Notes: generated by a model from the sequence alone, not told the origin. Positions 20,309-30,368 are shown, counted from the stretch's first letter. The stretch is DNA of 64,000 nucleotides from an uncultured Verrucomicrobiota bacterium (GCA_903904685.1 CAIVDS010000044.1:25105-89104); one strand, 5' to 3'. Numbers and translations are program-made.

Positions 20309-20761
20309 CTACTTGCCCTTCTGCTGGATAACCTTCTCCAATCCGGCGATCCAAGGCTTCGGACCTCCTTGCTCGTAACCTAATTCGCCGATCTGAATCT
20401 CATGCTCATCGAGAACTACAATTGTTGGATAGCCCTGTATTTTATATTTCTCCGCCAACTGGGCATTCTGCTTTTTCTCCGCCTCCGGCTGTTTTTTTTG
20501 CCGGGGAAAATCAACCTTCACCAAAATGAGGTTTTGGGCCGCATAAGCGGCGAACTCTGGCTGCGAAAAAACTTCTTTGTCTAATTTTATGCACCAACCA
20601 CACCAGTCGGAACCGGTGAAATCCAGCAACAGCGGCTTTTTTTCAACCGCCGCTTTTTTCAGGGCCGCTTCGTAATCAGTAAGCCAGACCGCTTCCGCGG
20701 CATGGATAGAGGATGTCGCGAAGAGCAGGACTATGGCAAGAAAAGCAAAGAAGGTTTTCAT
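20309..20761 (-). CDS. Exported thioredoxin-like protein
   Basis: A 150-residue protein with signal peptide MKTFFAFLAIVLLFATSSIHA and a thioredoxin fold: the active site is DWCGWCIKLDKEVF (CGWC) and the cis-proline segment is IQGYPTIVVLDEHE. This resembles thioredoxin_7/DsbD-gamma-like periplasmic reductases of 130-160 residues. It probably reduces or repairs disulfides of exported proteins. It is the last minus-strand gene facing the atp operon. Confidence 0.85.
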   Translation of the reverse strand: MKTFFAFLAIVLLFATSSIHAAEAVWLTDYEAALKKAAVEKKPLLLDFTGSDWCGWCIKLDKEVFSQPEFAAYAAQNLILVKVDFPRQKKQPEAEKKQNAQLAEKYKIQGYPTIVVLDEHEIQIGELGYEQGGPKPWIAGLEKVIQQKGK

Positions 20762-20856
20762 GAGAAACAGAATCGTTGAAAATATCCGATGGAGAATAAA
20801 CGCCCCCGGCCGCCTTCTGGCAAGATTCTACGTGTGTGCGTTCAACGACGAACGCC

Positions 20857-21732
20857 TCAATACCGCACACTACGCCCGAAGTAGCTCAGCAGCCAATATT
20901 CCTTCCAAACCCTATAACGGCCTTCGTGACTGATTTTACCGTGTTCTTCGCGCTCGGCGCGCGGAAAGAGAAATCCTAGCTCGGTGTTGATTCGCTCTAA
21001 TTCATGCTGCTGGCTATTGAGATCAGTCAACGGATCAGTCGTCCAAGGTATCACGATTTCTTTGGCTCGAATCAACCGCTCCTTGTGACTAGCGACCAAT
21101 TTAACAAGTGAACGCCGCCATGGACTGCGCCTAACCAGCCAGTTTTCCGGATAAAACCCTCCAAAGGGTAGATAAAGATTATCCGTAACGTAGCGATACC
21201 CCGTCGCGGTGTTGGATGAAAGACCGTAGCACACAGAAATCGCTCTGTTCGCCTGCGGAAGAAACGTGATCTGGATGCGAGTGCTGGCCTCGGTATCTTG
21301 GTAAATAGACACGCGCAGATAAATGCTCGGGGCAACTTCACTTTTGAGCGCTTGCACTTGCTTGAAGCTGTTTGCCCGTAACCAGTCGCGGATTTTTAGC
21401 AGTCGCGCATTCGTGGGCCATTCCTCTCCAGAGTTGTTAAGTGTAAACCGCGGGAAAAGTGGAAGCGGGCTTACGCTCAGCGCGTGAATGGCCAGCCAGT
21501 TGTAGAGTGTCTCCATCAAAAACCACAGGAGGAAGAATGCGACGACCAACACGCCATAGGGCCGGTCGGACCACTCAAAATCGAGCCATGCCTTGGCGCC
21601 GCCAAATGCAAAAATAAGCCAGCGCAACCAACGGTTGAATATCGCCGGCACAGGTGAACCGCTACGCTGGTTGATCTGCGTGAGCAGCAGCGACAACACG
21701 ATGGCTGCAAGAAGGGGATAGTCGGAATCCAT
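20857..21732 (-). CDS. Membrane protein of unknown function
   Basis: A 291-residue protein with hydrophobic segments at about residues 5-20, 35-50 and 60-85 (YGVLVVAFFLLWFLMETLYNWLA), then a soluble C-terminal region of about 200 residues with charged and aromatic residues. The family was not recognised. The soluble part has SIYLRVSIYQDTEASTRIQI and a Tyr-rich C-terminus. It lies between the dnaN terminator and the thioredoxin-like gene, on the same strand as both. Confidence 0.7.
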   Translation of the reverse strand: MDSDYPLLAAIVLSLLLTQINQRSGSPVPAIFNRWLRWLIFAFGGAKAWLDFEWSDRPYGVLVVAFFLLWFLMETLYNWLAIHALSVSPLPLFPRFTLNNSGEEWPTNARLLKIRDWLRANSFKQVQALKSEVAPSIYLRVSIYQDTEASTRIQITFLPQANRAISVCYGLSSNTATGYRYVTDNLYLPFGGFYPENWLVRRSPWRRSLVKLVASHKERLIRAKEIVIPWTTDPLTDLNSQQHELERINTELGFLFPRAEREEHGKISHEGRYRVWKEYWLLSYFGRSVRY

Positions 21733-21736
21733 GGAT

Positions 21737-21767
21737 CAAAAAGGCCGGGGCGTTAATACCCCGGCCT
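21737..21767 (-). terminator. Terminator after dnaN
   Basis: A 9-bp perfect stem (AGGCCGGGG / CCCCGGCCT, 8-base loop) with TTTTT following on the minus strand, 25 bases past the dnaN stop. It overlaps the first bases upstream of the next minus-strand gene. Confidence 0.9.
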
Positions 21768-21792
21768 GAAACAGGGTAGCAGTGCGGATGAT

Positions 21793-22917
21793 TTAATTCA
21801 AGCGCACCGGCATGATTACGCAGATGAAGTTTTCCAATGTTTTGAAAACACCTGGGCTCACTTCGTCCTTCAGCTCAAAAAAAATCTCGTCTTTCGTCAA
21901 CGCCTTGAGCGGATCAATCACAAAAATAGGATTGAACGCGACCTGAAGATCGGAACCGCTGTAGGCGATGGCCATCGACTCGTGTGCTTCGCCGAAATCG
22001 GGACTTTGAGCAGTGATTTCAAGCAGGTTGCTGGTAAGTTTGATTTTGACCGAATTCGATTTCTCAGAGGTTACTAGGGCCGCGCGATGCACGCATTGAA
22101 GGAAAAGTTCACGTTCTAACTTAATGCGTTGATGCGTCTCCTTGGGGATTACTTGCTGATAGTTCGGGTAATTGCCTTCAACAACCTTCGAATAAAGGTA
22201 GATCGAGTCAATTAAGCCGCTGGTATCTTTATCTGTGCTGATCTGGAATGACGCACGCCGGTCATTAAAGGCGATTTTAAGCTTCTCTCCCTTATCCAGC
22301 ATACGAATGAGCTCGGAGACTGTTTTAGCCGGTAGAATGATGCTTCCTGCACTTTCGGCTGGAACTTCCAGTTCCTTTGAAATTAATGCCAGTCGTCGAC
22401 CATCTGTCGCTACTAGGGAAAGTTTTCCATCTCGAAAATTAAAATACACACCGTTAAGGATATATCGTGTCTCGTCAGATGATTGCGCATAGGATACGCT
22501 TCGAATCATCGAAGTGAGTTCAGCTTGTTCAAGGGTGAATGATTTTTCATCACCAAATTCTGGCAATGGTGGAAATTCTTCTTTCCCAATGCCCATGATA
22601 CGAAACGTTGATCCACCGGAAGTCAGTTTGACTTGATGATTCGGCGTAGCGTCAAAGGCGACATCGACATTGGGTAGTTCACGGATGATCGTGGCGAGTC
22701 GCTTAACTGGTAAGGTGACCGAACCAGTCTCTTTCACCTCAGCCTTGATTTTACAACGTATGCCAAGATCAAGATTGGTCGTCGTTAAGGAAATGTAGTC
22801 CTTTTCAGCTTCAATAAGAACATTACTCAAAATCGGCATGGTTATCTTAGAACCGACGACGTTGAGAACTTGGGCAAGACCGTTGCTGAAATGATCGCGG
22901 TTGATTTTGAATTTCAT
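21793..22917 (-). CDS. dnaN: DNA polymerase III subunit beta (sliding clamp)
   Basis: A 374-residue ring-forming processivity factor. Recognisable segments are [11 protein letters not shown] (residues 27-37), [35 protein letters not shown] and the C-terminal [11 protein letters not shown], the usual end (VxMPMRL). Length and domain order are standard. Here it stands without dnaA or recF beside it, followed by its own terminator. Confidence 0.97.
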   Translation of the reverse strand: MKFKINRDHFSNGLAQVLNVVGSKITMPILSNVLIEAEKDYISLTTTNLDLGIRCKIKAEVKETGSVTLPVKRLATIIRELPNVDVAFDATPNHQVKLTSGGSTFRIMGIGKEEFPPLPEFGDEKSFTLEQAELTSMIRSVSYAQSSDETRYILNGVYFNFRDGKLSLVATDGRRLALISKELEVPAESAGSIILPAKTVSELIRMLDKGEKLKIAFNDRRASFQISTDKDTSGLIDSIYLYSKVVEGNYPNYQQVIPKETHQRIKLERELFLQCVHRAALVTSEKSNSVKIKLTSNLLEITAQSPDFGEAHESMAIAYSGSDLQVAFNPIFVIDPLKALTKDEIFFELKDEVSPGVFKTLENFICVIMPVRLN

Positions 22918-23155
22918 GAGTAGCAGGGACGATTAAAGAATAGAAATTAACAAAGGATAAAAAAAAACTAATTCAATAAGATATGTTATCAGTCTTATTA
23001 TAGGCTGTGAAGAACTGGCATAACCCAGTTATTTCCCCTCTTGAAATCGAAGTTATAAAATTGAGAAAAACTTCTATTGAGTGACGAATAAAACAAGGGT
23101 TGTTCACAAAAATTAAATTACTGGATGGTTATTGAATGATTAGGCACAGAAAAAC
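22918..23155. other. AT-rich intergenic region between dnaN and pssA
   Basis: A gap of 238 bases, much richer in A/T than its surroundings. It holds an inverted repeat AACTGG-6-CCAGTT at 23013-23030 and one DnaA-box-like word TTGTTCACA at 23100-23108 (one mismatch to TTATTCACA). The dnaN promoter must lie here. One box is too few to call a replication origin. Confidence 0.4.
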
Positions 23156-24046
23156 TCACATCAAAGGAGCTCGTTTGATTAGACCGTGTTTTCGCCAGTG
23201 CCGGATCAAGCCGACAAAAATGTAGGCAAGACAAGCGACAAACATTCCGTATTCTTTGAATGCGACGACAGCTGCCGACACCACACCGAAAATGACAAAA
23301 GTGGTGAGTTTTGTTTTCGTTTGGAGGTCAATTTGCTTGCCGCTAGGATATCGAACTGTGCTGACCATGAGCATCGCGATCAGCAACAACAACGGCGGCA
23401 AGGCGAGCGCCCAGTGTTGCAGCGAACGATCATGTGCTGCGAGATTCAAGAGAAATAACACAAGTGAGGCCACCGTGCCTGCGGCGGCCGGCACAGGCAG
23501 CCCAATAAACTCTTTGCTGCTAGGTTTTGTTTCTTGGTGTTTGTGCAGCAATGGATTAGTAATGACATTGAATCGAGCCAGCCTAATGGCTGCGCATAAG
23601 AGATAAACAAATCCCAATAGCCCGCCGATGTTACGAAAAACAGGATAACCTTGCGTAGGTGAAAGGATAAGAAAGAAAACCATCAAGGCTGGAGCAACCC
23701 CGAATGAGACTACGTCTGCCAAAGAATCAAATTCTGCCCCAAACAACGATTCACGTCCTCCCATGCGAGCGAGTCGTCCATCTAACATGTCGAACGCCAT
23801 AGCACCGAAAATGAACCAAACCGCCTGCGTGTAAAGTTCACTGGCAAATGGTGTGATGGTTCCAAAGGCTGGCTCGGCATTTTGCATGTCGTAGTGCGCT
23901 CGGATACACCAGATAATGGCCATGAAACCACAAAATAAATTTCCAGCCGTCATTAAGTTAGGCAAGAAATAGATCCGGCTTGCCTGGGTAACGTTATAGG
24001 GGTTTTCGTGGTCGTTATCCATCGGGAGTGAATCGTCGTCGATCAT
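23156..24046 (-). CDS. pssA: CDP-diacylglycerol--serine O-phosphatidyltransferase
   Basis: A membrane enzyme of about 296 residues that makes phosphatidylserine. The CDP-alcohol phosphotransferase motif DGxxARxxxxxxxxGxxxDSxxD is present as MLDGRLARMGGRESLFGAEF followed by DSLADVVSFGVAP. Six to eight transmembrane segments follow. The start chosen is ATG 24046 (MIDDDSLPMDND), 11 bases after the upstream stop; an in-frame ATG at 24088 would overlap that gene. The C-terminus is basic. Confidence 0.92.
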   Translation of the reverse strand: MIDDDSLPMDNDHENPYNVTQASRIYFLPNLMTAGNLFCGFMAIIWCIRAHYDMQNAEPAFGTITPFASELYTQAVWFIFGAMAFDMLDGRLARMGGRESLFGAEFDSLADVVSFGVAPALMVFFLILSPTQGYPVFRNIGGLLGFVYLLCAAIRLARFNVITNPLLHKHQETKPSSKEFIGLPVPAAAGTVASLVLFLLNLAAHDRSLQHWALALPPLLLLIAMLMVSTVRYPSGKQIDLQTKTKLTTFVIFGVVSAAVVAFKEYGMFVACLAYIFVGLIRHWRKHGLIKRAPLM

Positions 24047-24057
24047 GGTATGCAGAA

Positions 24058-24411
24058 TTATTTGGTGAGCGATTCGAGATATTTCCAAAACTTGGAATGT
24101 TGTTCCACTAGTTGGCTTTCAGAAATAGGTAATTTATTGCGCAACAAGAAATCTTCCAATGAGTTCTTATGCAGAATATAAAGGACGTGAAGAGCTTCGG
24201 GGCCGCGCGTTTCAAAGTAAAACCGGTGATCTCCACAGCGCAGCCGATAAAGAGACTGGCCGGCACGGTTGAAATGGCCAAGCGGTTCACGGGGATGTTC
24301 CAGATCAGCCGGTTTCAATGAACTGATCGGTTCAATCACCTCCATCTGCAAAAGCTTATCGAGCTTGTTGAGTTCGAGCATGCTTTGTTCGGAAAAAGTG
24401 ACCTGATACAT
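24058..24411 (-). CDS. RelE/ParE-like small protein upstream of pssA
   Basis: A 117-residue protein starting MYQVTFSEQSMLELNKLDKL. The middle part, HFNRAGQSLYRLRCGDHRFYF, followed by HVLYILHKNSLEDFLLR, resembles the beta-sheet core of RelE/ParE toxins (R-L-R-x-G-D-x-R). There is no antitoxin gene next to it; it is tightly coupled to pssA, so a housekeeping role is possible. The frame extends upstream to 24666 but this start fits the fold and the spacing. Confidence 0.65.
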   Translation of the reverse strand: MYQVTFSEQSMLELNKLDKLLQMEVIEPISSLKPADLEHPREPLGHFNRAGQSLYRLRCGDHRFYFETRGPEALHVLYILHKNSLEDFLLRNKLPISESQLVEQHSKFWKYLESLTK

Positions 24412-24644
24412 GAGTGGTGAAAGATGATCACGGAAGATCCACTCGATTGAGCCTGGTAATGCGGCCCTTGCTCTGGCGTTGTGCCAGAAACAAGGGGCGC
24501 GCCAACAAGCCCGCTGCGATCCCCATGAAGTATTCTTTTCTAGCTCCTGCTTGCCTTGCGGCAACGCTATTCGTTTTACATGAACTGGCCGTAGAAGAAA
24601 AGGAGTATGGTGCCGCTTTCGCCCATAAATGAAAAATAGATGGC

Positions 24645-27038
24645 GTGGACAGCTTTCGATGCGCACATCTTTTTGCGATGTGTTTGAGCCGGTTTATTCT
24701 CTCTGTTTCCGGATGGATGTTTTTTATGGCGGGAGGTTGTCTTCATGCCGCCGAACCTGCGCTGGTTACGCTCGACATTCCGGTGTTGGTGGCGGGCTAC
24801 GGAAGCGCATTTTTTGAGGAGACCGCGCGCGAGTTTGAGGTCCTGCGTCCAGGGGTGAAAGTCCGCATTCATGGCAATCCGCGCATCGACGACCAGGTGC
24901 GCATCCGCGTCATGGCTGGCGATGCGCCCGACGCGACTGACGCCGTCTTGCTTTATCCGAATCTTATTAAAGCCGGGCGCATCGTTGATCTCTCGCCCTA
25001 CCTAGATGGTCCCAATTGGGAAGGCGACGCCCGCTGGCGCGATACGTTCGCTCCTGGCGTGCTCGAGCGCTGGACTGCTGCGAATGCCGAGGCGAATGTC
25101 AGCGAGTCGCAAACTCCCGTTTACGGCCTGCCATTTGCTCATGCGGTTTGGACGATTTTTTACGATAAAAAACGGTTTCGCGAAAACGGCTGGACGGTAC
25201 CGCGAACATGGGATGAGTTTTTCTCGCTGTGCGAACGGATTAAGGCTCGTGGCATTGCCCCGCTTTCCCTCCCCGGAGTATTCATGCGTTATGGCGATGC
25301 CTTTTTGCGAGCCGCCCATTATAATTTGGTTGGGCCCGAGGGCTATCTCGCCTACAACCAACTCGCGCCCGGCACCCGCACCGATCCGCGTTTCATCCGT
25401 GCAGCCGGAGTGCTGCAACAGCTGAGTACCCGCCACTTAGTCAGGGGATGGGAGGGTATGAATCACACGGCGGCTCAACTGGCATTCATCGAAGGCCGGG
25501 CCGCCATGATCGTTTCGGCCTCTTGGTTTGTGAACGAGATGCGCGGGAAATTGCCCGTCGGGTTTGAATTGGGCGCGATGAATTTCCCGGTTTTCACGGA
25601 TGGGATCACCGATCCGGACACGCTTCAGACCCAGAGCGCCTATTATTTCCTTTTTGCCAAGGGTGATCCGGCGCGAGAACGGGCCACGGTGGATTTTTTC
25701 CGCTACCTCACCTCGCGCACCCGAGCCCGGCACTTTGTGCAAACAGTAGATTCGCCGGTGGCAATGCGCGTGGTGAAGCCCGAGGATTATTCACCAGCGA
25801 TGCGCGACACCGGGATGTTGATCGCGCGGAGTCCAGGGACTTTCGATGCGGCTCCGCCAGCCTCCGCTGCGCAGCTCGCATTCATCAACCAAGCGATGAC
25901 TGATGCGCGTTATCTGTTGATGACCGGACGAATCACGCCGCAGACATTCGGCGAACGGCTTGAAGCTGCAGCTGGTGCGGAACGAGCGCGTCGTACGGAG
26001 CCTGAGCGCGTGGAGGTTCGGCATGGTTTTGCCACCGTGATGCTACTACTTTCGCTCGCGTTTTTAGTGGCGTGGATCACTTGGACGAAGGCGAGAGCCT
26101 TATTATGGAAGCAGCAATCAGGCATGGGAGTGCAATCAGGTTTACAAGCATCTGAGCATCTTGGACGGCTGCGCGGACCCTTGGCGTTTAGCTTCGTCGG
26201 GCCAGCGATGCTGCTTTTTGGAGCGTTTGTGATTCTGCCGGGAATGATTTCGTTCGTGTGGGCGTTTACGCGGTGGGACGGGTTTGGCGAACGTGCCTAC
26301 GCGGGGCTGTTTAACTTTAAGTGGCTCCTTCTGGAGAGTGACGTCTTCTGGTTCGCGCTGAAAAACAATCTCTACCTCATGATCGTGCCTGCGCTGGTGG
26401 TGGTGCCGGCGGCGCTTTTTTTCGCGACGCTCATCCATCGTGGCGTCTGGGGCGCGGCTGTTTTTCGAGTGGTATTTCTTTTTCCCAATATGCTGGGTGG
26501 CATCGCGGCGACACTGTTGTGGATGAGCGCCTATGATCCGCACGGTGGTTTGGTGAACACTCTTCTGGTCAAGCTGGGCCTGACGGAGTTTCAGGGGTTC
26601 GCGTGGCTTTCTCAGGCGCATCTTTATGGCGCGCTCATCCCGATCTACCTATGGATGGCGTGTGGGTTCAACCTCGTGCTTTACCTGGCGGCGATGGAGG
26701 GGATTCCGGCCGATCTTTACGAGGCGGCGGAGATCGAAGGGGCGTCGAAAGCCCGGCAGTTTTTCACCATCACCATGCCGTTGATTCGCGAGATTTTGAT
26801 GATTTCGGCGGTGTTTCTTGTGATCGGCGGACTGAACGCCTTCGAGATGATCTGGCTGCTTACATCGCAAGACCCCGCGAGCGGTTCGCATACGCTGAGC
26901 ACGCTGATGGTTTCGACGCTGTTTCAGGAATTTCAGATCGGCCGTGCGACTGCAATTGCCGTGGTGATGTTCATGCTCGTTCTTATCGGCAGCGCTGCGG
27001 TGATGCGTGCGCTCAAGCGCGAAACCGTGGAGATGTGA
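24645..27038 (+). CDS. Sugar ABC transporter: extracellular binding protein fused to permease
   Basis: A 797-residue fusion. Residues about 1-35 form a signal peptide or anchor ending HAAEP. Residues about 40-445 are a family 1 extracellular solute-binding protein (AGYGSAFFEETAREFEVLRPGVKV; YGLPFAHAVWTIFYDKKRF). A membrane helix at about 453-472 leads to a MalF/UgpA-type permease (about 510-797) with six helices and the EAA loop YEAAEIEGASKARQFFTITMP, which docks on the ATPase. The start is GTG 24645; ATG 24678 is possible. No ATPase gene is adjacent, so a shared MsmK-type ATPase is presumed. The partner permease downstream is broken. Confidence 0.88.
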   Translation: MDSFRCAHLFAMCLSRFILSVSGWMFFMAGGCLHAAEPALVTLDIPVLVAGYGSAFFEETAREFEVLRPGVKVRIHGNPRIDDQVRIRVMAGDAPDATDAVLLYPNLIKAGRIVDLSPYLDGPNWEGDARWRDTFAPGVLERWTAANAEANVSESQTPVYGLPFAHAVWTIFYDKKRFRENGWTVPRTWDEFFSLCERIKARGIAPLSLPGVFMRYGDAFLRAAHYNLVGPEGYLAYNQLAPGTRTDPRFIRAAGVLQQLSTRHLVRGWEGMNHTAAQLAFIEGRAAMIVSASWFVNEMRGKLPVGFELGAMNFPVFTDGITDPDTLQTQSAYYFLFAKGDPARERATVDFFRYLTSRTRARHFVQTVDSPVAMRVVKPEDYSPAMRDTGMLIARSPGTFDAAPPASAAQLAFINQAMTDARYLLMTGRITPQTFGERLEAAAGAERARRTEPERVEVRHGFATVMLLLSLAFLVAWITWTKARALLWKQQSGMGVQSGLQASEHLGRLRGPLAFSFVGPAMLLFGAFVILPGMISFVWAFTRWDGFGERAYAGLFNFKWLLLESDVFWFALKNNLYLMIVPALVVVPAALFFATLIHRGVWGAAVFRVVFLFPNMLGGIAATLLWMSAYDPHGGLVNTLLVKLGLTEFQGFAWLSQAHLYGALIPIYLWMACGFNLVLYLAAMEGIPADLYEAAEIEGASKARQFFTITMPLIREILMISAVFLVIGGLNAFEMIWLLTSQDPASGSHTLSTLMVSTLFQEFQIGRATAIAVVMFMLVLIGSAAVMRALKRETVEM

Positions 27039-27051
27039 ACTGACCCAACCA

Positions 27052-27891
27052 ATGAAAATTTCCCGCGTCATTATTTCTACCGTGCTGGCCGGTTATTTAA
27101 TGTGGGTGGTGTTTCCGATGGCCTGAGTCGCGTATTCGTCGCTGAAGACGGACGAGGCGATTTTCCGCGATACGTTCGCCTTGCCGCCGTTGGATGATCT
27201 ACAGACCGATAACTATGCGCGGGCTTGGCGTGAGGCGAAGTTTGGAGATTATTGTCTCAACTCGGTCGTCGTGACGGTATCGTCGGTCGCGCTGATCGTG
27301 ATGCTCGGATCGATGGCGGCGTATGCGTTGGCGCGGTTTTATCATCCGCTCGGGCGCTGGGCGTTCTGGCTGTTTCTCGCGGGTCTTATGATTCCGGTTC
27401 AACTTTCTATCGTACCGTTGTTTTTTGAACTGCGCGCGATGGGGCTGCTCAATTCCAGGATTGGGCTCATCTTGGTTTACACGGCGAATGGATTACCCTT
27501 TTCGATTTTTATTCTCGCGGGTTTTTTCAAGGCGTTGCCGCGATCCCTCTACGAAGCGGCGGTGGTGGACGGTTGTTCGGAGGCGTCGGCGTTCTGGCGC
27601 GTGTTGCTACCGCTGGCGAAACCTGGATTGATGACGGTGGCGATTTTCCAGTTCATCGGCATCTGGAAGGAGTATTTTTTCGCCTTCATGTTCACGGGCG
27701 GTGACGCCGGAGCAGGAGCGAGGACGTTGCCGTTGGGGTTGGCCAACCTCTCCATCACATCGCAATACCGCAGTGACTACGGGATGTTGTTCGCCGGTCT
27801 GGTGGTCGTGACCGTGCCGATATTGATCGTCTTTATTGCGCTCCAAAAACACCTCGTAAAAGGCATCACGGCGGGGGCGATAAAGGGTTAG
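27052..27891 (+). pseudogene. Sugar ABC transporter permease (MalG/UgpE type) with in-frame TGA
   Basis: From ATG 27052, 13 bases after the fusion gene, the frame reads MKISRVIISTVLAGYL and onward to VVFPMA, then TGA at 27124-27126, then VAYSSLKTDEAIF, the usual MalG-type continuation. TGG to TGA explains the break. The remainder (open from 27181) is intact: transmembrane segments and the EAA loop YEAAVVDGCSEASAFWRVLLP. The C-terminus is normal (LVKGITAGAIKG). A truncated product from an internal TTG would lose the first helix. Confidence 0.85.
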
Positions 27892-27971
27892 CAAAACGCG
27901 GGTGATATGCGTGTTCGTGCTGGATTGCCTAGGCGGACGTGGTTACACACATACCTTTCTATTACTCCGCC

Positions 27972-30368
27972 ATGTCCACGCATGAAGTTTCCCCTGTTCC
28001 GTTTGATGCGGTTCCCTTGAGCGGGGATGGAGCCAAGTATTTGGAATGGCTGCGGCGTGGTATTAACGAGCATGCTATCGTAGCGGTGACCGACGCGCAG
28101 GGCGTGATTACTTATGCCAATGGCCGATTTTGCGAGACATCTGGTTATACTCGTCACGAATTGATGGGTCAAACCCATCGCCTGCTTAAATCAGGCATTC
28201 ATCCGGCGGAATTTTATGCGGATCTTTGGCGGAGCATTACGGGCGGGCGCGTCTGGCATGGGACGATTTGCAACCGCACCAAAGCCGGTGGTTTTTACTG
28301 GATGGAATGCACGATCATGCCGCTGCTCGGCTCCGACGGCAAACCACAGGGTTATCTTACCCTGTGCACGGACGTCACCGGTTTAAAGTCAGCCGAGGAA
28401 ACCGCCGCGCGTCTCGCGCATGACTACGCCGAGCAGGCATCCCTGTTGAACAACGCTCGCAGCCAGCTTCAGGTTTTCTTTGAACATGGCCCCGTTGGCC
28501 TGAGTTGGCGTGAGATGAGTGCCGACGGCCTGCCTGTGGGCAACTATGTCAATTCACGCTTTTGCGAGATCGTCGGGCTTTCCGCCGAGGAGGCGCGCGA
28601 CATGAAAAATATCCAGCAGAGCACGCATCCCGAGGATTGGGCCAAGCAGGAGGAGCTTGCGCACGCTCTCTATGCGGGCAACGGCGACCGATATAGTCTT
28701 GAGAAACGCTACATACACAAGGACGGCCGCGTAGTCTGGGCTAATCTTACCGTAGTGGTGCTGCGCAATGCAGTTGGTCGCGTCATACATCATTTTGGGA
28801 TGTTGGAGGACGTCACGGCCCGGCATGAGGCCGAGGTAGAATTGCGTCGAAGCGAAGCGCGCTGGCGTACCTACCTGCAGACTGCGAGCGAGATCCTTTA
28901 TGCGATCACGCCGGAAGGCTTGATCAAGTTTGCGACTCATGCATGGACCGCGAAACTTGGGCATAAAATTGACGAAGTCCTGGGGCATGCCTACACGGAT
29001 TTTGTCCATCCGGATGATCTTGCCTGCTTCACGGCCTTTGTAAGCGAGACGCTCGAAAAGGGCACCAACGCCGGCGGGATCGAATACCGTGTCCACCACA
29101 AAGATGGATACTGGATCTGGCATGCCTCGACCGGCTCCGCCTACACTGATCGTGATGGTCGCCGGGCGTTCTTTGGCGTGGGGCGCGATATCAGCATCCG
29201 CCGCAAGGCCCAAGATGAGCTTAAGGCCTCGCTGGCCAAGCGTGAAGAGTTGGAACAGATCATAAACCGCTCGCCCTCTGTCGTCGTGCTTTGGAAGGCG
29301 GAGAACAACTGGCCGGTGGAATATGTTTCACAGAGCATCCGGCAGTTCGGCTATCAGCCCGAGGAATTTACCAGCCGGAAGCTGAGCTTCCGCAGCATCA
29401 CCCATCCTGACGACCGAGAGAGGGTGGGCGTGGAGGTGGATGTCCATGCTGCTGCGGGTCATCGCGAATATAATCAAGAATACCGTGTTGTTTGCGCCGA
29501 CGGCTCGGTGCGCTGGGTGGACGACCATACGGTGGTCCGTTTTGATTCTGCCGGACAGGTGACCCATCACGAGGGCCTCATCACTGACATCACCGCCAGA
29601 AAGGATGCCGAGGATCGCGAACGTGACCTGCGTGAGCGCGACCTGCGGCTTGCCGGCGAGGTGCAACATCACCTGCGTCCGCATGTGTTTCCCGATATCG
29701 GCGAAGTCGAGATCGAAGCGCTGTCTCAGCCATCCACGCATCTGGGCGGTGATTATTACGACGTGCTCGCGGTGGATAAGCGCCGCTGGGGCTTTGTCAT
29801 CGCCGACGTGGCCGGCAAGGGGCCTGCGGCCGCCTTGATGATGGCGGCGTGCCGGGCGACCCTGCGTTTGTGCGCGGTGGGAGAGCCGAGCGCCGCCGTG
29901 GTCGCAAAACGCGTGAACCGTGCCCTTCATGGAGACATGCCGTTGGGCATGTTCATCTCGCTCTTTTACGGTATCCTCGATCTGGACACAAATCGCTTCA
30001 ATTATGTTCGGGCCGGTCATGAACCTGCGCTGCTTTTGCGGGCGGACGGTGGTGAACCCGAATTGTTGGCGGCCGGCGGGCTGGCCCTAGGGTTTGACGA
30101 CGGCCCGGTCTTTGACGCCACGCTTGAGGCGGGGGAGGTGGAGCTGAGGCCGGGAGATCTACTGGCGCTCTACACCGATGGCATCACCGAGGCGGCGAAT
30201 GCCGTCGGCGATGAGTTTGGCCGCGACCGTTTCGCCCAAGTGCTCGCCCGCCACGAACAGACGTCGCTCGCCAAGATGGTGGATAAACTTGATCGTTACC
30301 TCCGTCAGTTCTCCGCGCTCGCCCAGCGCAACGACGATCGCACCTTGCTACTCATTCGTCCACGATGA
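27972..30368 (+). CDS. Multi-PAS sensor with SpoIIE/RsbU-type PP2C phosphatase
   Basis: A protein of about 798 residues without signal peptide or transmembrane helix. It has four PAS/PAC modules (roughly residues 25-140, 160-290, 295-420 and 425-545), with PAC endings such as GYLTLCTDVTGLKSAEE and FFGVGRDISIRRKA. A short linker DLRERDLRLAGEVQHHLRP leads into a SpoIIE-type phosphatase (about 570-798): GGDYYDVLAVD, VIADVAGKGPAAALMMA, FYGILDL, YTDGITEAANA and DDRTLLL, with metal-binding Asp residues in place. Such proteins act on anti-sigma-factor antagonists or make signalling switches. No partner is adjacent. The start is ATG 27972; GTG 27939 is in frame. Confidence 0.9.
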   Translation: MSTHEVSPVPFDAVPLSGDGAKYLEWLRRGINEHAIVAVTDAQGVITYANGRFCETSGYTRHELMGQTHRLLKSGIHPAEFYADLWRSITGGRVWHGTICNRTKAGGFYWMECTIMPLLGSDGKPQGYLTLCTDVTGLKSAEETAARLAHDYAEQASLLNNARSQLQVFFEHGPVGLSWREMSADGLPVGNYVNSRFCEIVGLSAEEARDMKNIQQSTHPEDWAKQEELAHALYAGNGDRYSLEKRYIHKDGRVVWANLTVVVLRNAVGRVIHHFGMLEDVTARHEAEVELRRSEARWRTYLQTASEILYAITPEGLIKFATHAWTAKLGHKIDEVLGHAYTDFVHPDDLACFTAFVSETLEKGTNAGGIEYRVHHKDGYWIWHASTGSAYTDRDGRRAFFGVGRDISIRRKAQDELKASLAKREELEQIINRSPSVVVLWKAENNWPVEYVSQSIRQFGYQPEEFTSRKLSFRSITHPDDRERVGVEVDVHAAAGHREYNQEYRVVCADGSVRWVDDHTVVRFDSAGQVTHHEGLITDITARKDAEDRERDLRERDLRLAGEVQHHLRPHVFPDIGEVEIEALSQPSTHLGGDYYDVLAVDKRRWGFVIADVAGKGPAAALMMAACRATLRLCAVGEPSAAVVAKRVNRALHGDMPLGMFISLFYGILDLDTNRFNYVRAGHEPALLLRADGGEPELLAAGGLALGFDDGPVFDATLEAGEVELRPGDLLALYTDGITEAANAVGDEFGRDRFAQVLARHEQTSLAKMVDKLDRYLRQFSALAQRNDDRTLLLIRPR

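Noticed and set aside
22918-23155. Replication origin oriC
   Set aside because: Only one DnaA-like word with a mismatch; AT-richness alone is not enough.
27124-27126. Selenocysteine at the TGA of the permease
   Set aside because: No SECIS-like hairpin was recognised behind it, and this membrane position carries no catalytic residue.
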